A stretch of 44,611 bases of DNA from Pseudomonadota bacterium (GTDB lineage: Bacteria; Pseudomonadota; Gammaproteobacteria; Burkholderiales; Burkholderiaceae_C). Below, in pieces: positions 42,758-44,611 of this stretch (the first letter of the stretch is position 1; each line of letters starts with the position of its first letter). A program made the translations under genes and the position numbers. The stretch spans positions 1 through 44,611 of the forward strand of contig JAFEER010000280.1 of the NCBI GenBank assembly GCA_018240985.1, read 5' to 3'. Under the pieces are notes generated by a model. It was not told where the DNA came from. It saw only the letters and a program-made list of their open reading frames with translations, and made no database searches.

Positions 42758-43810
42758 TTACTTCAATACCAGCTGACGCCCAGTGGGAAACAAGGTCCAT
42801 CCCCAACGCTGCTGCGCAAAACCCCAAAGGCCTTGCTTGAAATAGATCGTCACCACGATGCCCAGTACCCCAAGGCCGATCAAATACCAAGTGCCGTAGT
42901 CACTGAAAAATTTGTTGAGTGCCCAGAAGATCAGTGCACCAACGATGGGGCCTTCGATGCGCCCGATGCCACCGATGATCACCATGAAGATCGCAAATGC
43001 AGTCCAGTTGACGCTGAAGGCGGCATCCGGGCTGATGCGCAGATTGCCCAGGAAATAAAGCGCACCCGCCAAGCCCGCTCCGAAGGCTGCGACGGCATAA
43101 ACTGCCAGCTTCATCTGTCCAACAGCGATACCTTGAGATCGGGCTGCCACTTCGTTATCCCGAATCGCCAACAAGGCCAGCCCTCTTTTGCTGCGCAGAA
43201 AGAGGTACACCAGCGTGATGGCGGCAACAACGCAGGCCAAAGCCATCCAGTACGTGGTCGATTCCCGAGTCGCCTTGTCAATGCCTCGAAGTGCCGTCAG
43301 GCTGGTGCCTGAGCCACCGCCCACGGCAGAAACATTGGCAAATGTCAGGCGAAACACCTCGGCAATCACCCAGGTGCCAATGGCAAAGTAACCGCCCTTG
43401 AGCCTGAAAGCGACCCAGGAAACCGGGAGGGCCACCAGGCCTGCAATAGCCGCACCTATGACCACCGCTACAAAAGGGTTCACCCCCATGAAGTTGCCCA
43501 GCACCAGCATGGTGTAGCCACCCAGTCCAAAGAAGGCCTGCTGCCCGATGGAGACCATGCCTCCATAACCTGCCATGAGGTTCCACATCATCGCGAAGAT
43601 GAAATAGCAAGCGATCTCGACAAACTCTCGCATCCAATTGGACTCACCCCACCAGGGCAAGCTCGCAGCCATTACTACCAGCACCAGCGCCATCAACAAC
43701 AATGGAAGGCTGGCGCGTGTAGTGCGCATCACTTGATACGGTGAAGGGGAATGAATGGCACCGGCTCCGACCGGCGCAGACATGAGCATCTGGTTCATTT
43801 TTGCGTTCAC
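42758..43810 (-). CDS. Liv-type ABC transporter permease (LivM-like), second system
   Basis: The 350-residue protein carries LivM features: NLMAGYGGMVSIGQQAFFGL, RLKGGYFAIGTWVIAEVFRL, LLAIRDNEVAARSQGIAV and FMVIIGGIGRIEGPIVGALI. About nine membrane helices are visible. It starts 3 bases after the stop of the LivH-like gene. This set is unrelated in detail to the one at 14301-18925 and is flanked by a porin instead of hydrolases. The ATPases and binding protein should lie beyond the right edge or elsewhere. Confidence 0.88.
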   Translation of the reverse strand: MNAKMNQMLMSAPVGAGAIHSPSPYQVMRTTRASLPLLLMALVLVVMAASLPWWGESNWMREFVEIACYFIFAMMWNLMAGYGGMVSIGQQAFFGLGGYTMLVLGNFMGVNPFVAVVIGAAIAGLVALPVSWVAFRLKGGYFAIGTWVIAEVFRLTFANVSAVGGGSGTSLTALRGIDKATRESTTYWMALACVVAAITLVYLFLRSKRGLALLAIRDNEVAARSQGIAVGQMKLAVYAVAAFGAGLAGALYFLGNLRISPDAAFSVNWTAFAIFMVIIGGIGRIEGPIVGALIFWALNKFFSDYGTWYLIGLGVLGIVVTIYFKQGLWGFAQQRWGWTLFPTGRQLVLK

Positions 43811-43813
43811 TCT

Positions 43814-44611
43814 TCAACCACGGGTTTTGGGGAATAGTCCTTGCGGGCGAAGCACCAGGACTAACAGAAACATCAAATGGCCAGCCCAAATGCCCCAGCC
43901 TGGATCGAGACGGAAACCCACTTGTTGGGTGAGGCCCAGCAGCATGGCGCCCGCCAAGGTGCCCCAAAAACTGCCTAGTCCTCCCATAATCACGGCCTCG
44001 AAAGCAAAGAGCAAAAGCATCGGGCCATCCGCAGGTGCGACCGTTGTTCGCATAGCCTGGAGTGTTCCCGCCAGCCCCACCAGAACAAAGGCCAGTGCGG
44101 TGGCCTGGGCGTACACCTTGCGTGAATGCAGACCCATCAACTCCGCAATTTCCGGGTCATCTGAAACGGCCCGAAAAGACCGTCCTAGATCAGTCTGGTT
44201 GAAAACCCATTGCAAGCCTGCGGTGGCAAGCACGGCCAATGCCAGAATCAGCAGCGGCAAGACGCCAACGGCCATACCGTCGCCCAGAGTCCAGCTCATG
44301 GCATTGAATCCTTCCGTATCGATGGCTCTCGGGTCGGCCGAGTAAAGCTCCAGCAACATGTTCTGGATGACTATCGACAACCCAAAGGTGACCACCAGAG
44401 ACGGCAAGGGATCTTTGCCCAAGGTGCTATTAAGAACATAGCGTTGCAGCACGTAGCCGATGAGCCAGGTCAGCGGAAGGGTCACGCACAAGGCAATCCA
44501 TGGAGGCAGGCCCAGCATGGTTGCGCTGAAAGCGATGTAGGAACCCAAGATAATGAAATCGCCATGCGCTGTATTGGTCATGCGCATGACACCGAAAATC
44601 AGGGACTGCCC
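43814..44611 (-). CDS. Liv-type ABC transporter permease (LivH-like), partial at right edge
   Basis: The visible 265 codons run open to the window edge. The first residues GQSLIFGVMRMTNTAHGDFI correspond to the GLSLIFGVMRxxNFAHG motif that lies about 20-30 residues into LivH proteins, so the true start is outside. Other features: DPLPSLVVTFGLSIVIQNML, LGRSFRAVSDDPEIAELMGL and AFEAVIMGGLGSFWGTLAGA. It pairs with the LivM-like protein downstream. Confidence 0.88.
   Translation of the reverse strand, partial: GQSLIFGVMRMTNTAHGDFIILGSYIAFSATMLGLPPWIALCVTLPLTWLIGYVLQRYVLNSTLGKDPLPSLVVTFGLSIVIQNMLLELYSADPRAIDTEGFNAMSWTLGDGMAVGVLPLLILALAVLATAGLQWVFNQTDLGRSFRAVSDDPEIAELMGLHSRKVYAQATALAFVLVGLAGTLQAMRTTVAPADGPMLLLFAFEAVIMGGLGSFWGTLAGAMLLGLTQQVGFRLDPGWGIWAGHLMFLLVLVLRPQGLFPKTRG

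Overview
The window reads as chromosomal DNA of a high-GC betaproteobacterium, most likely Burkholderiales/Comamonadaceae (Acidovorax/Alicycliphilus/Comamonas-like). Reasons: GC-rich codon use; surA-lptD with a divergent amgK-type kinase; Bug-type solute-binding proteins; and a short interspersed AGCGCT/AAGCGCT repeat that I recall from Comamonadaceae genomes. Genus is inference.

Layout. 1-492: a phospholipase C-type gene cut after 127 codons, probably by a mobile element at the left edge. 590-3803: flavin amine-oxidase-like lipoprotein plus a membrane spermidine-synthase-like protein. 3895-8516: Fic AMPylase (with a convergent small ORF), YecA/SEC-C protein, DUF350 and DUF4178 membrane proteins and an SPFH/band-7 protein with a SHOCT tail, resembling a polyamine/membrane-stress neighbourhood. 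8658-9627: Fur-box-preceded DUF2061 protein, orphan mini flagellar-rod protein, cupin. 9718-21668: a catabolic/transport block with a LysR regulator divergent from a beta-alanine:pyruvate-type aminotransferase, a Bug binding protein, a FadR-type GntR regulator divergent from a complete Liv-type ABC transporter, then an M20 carbamoylase-like hydrolase and an M81/MlrC protein, all tightly overlapped. 21783-24092: maeB malic enzyme. 24215-25182: secreted T1/Sa-type ribonuclease translationally coupled to barstar. 25431-32298: housekeeping rsmA, surA, lptD, amgK, rsmE.

32299-39399 is an accessory island: winged-helix gene remnant, parDE, a degenerate stretch, a GSU2403-type nucleotidyltransferase with a perfect 12-bp inverted repeat at its start, a tacAT pair, and a two-gene unit in which a RecQ helicase carries a C-terminal phosphoribosyltransferase domain and is followed by a DprA-like protein. 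The last pair combines the two domain types of the ShosTA defence/toxin-antitoxin system with a helicase and is the best candidate here for an under-described system. 39408-40946 is an endonuclease/exonuclease/phosphatase-family gene with two small unknown genes. 40947-41818 is a gene graveyard with a truncated GNAT gene. 41819-44611 (visibly less GC-rich) carries a SphA/MetA-type porin and two Liv-type permeases, the last running off the right edge.

Two repeat families cut across these units: at least seven copies of a ~40-50 bp repeat, three inside coding frames, and one ~93 bp palindrome-rich element present twice in opposite orientation, about 24 kb apart.
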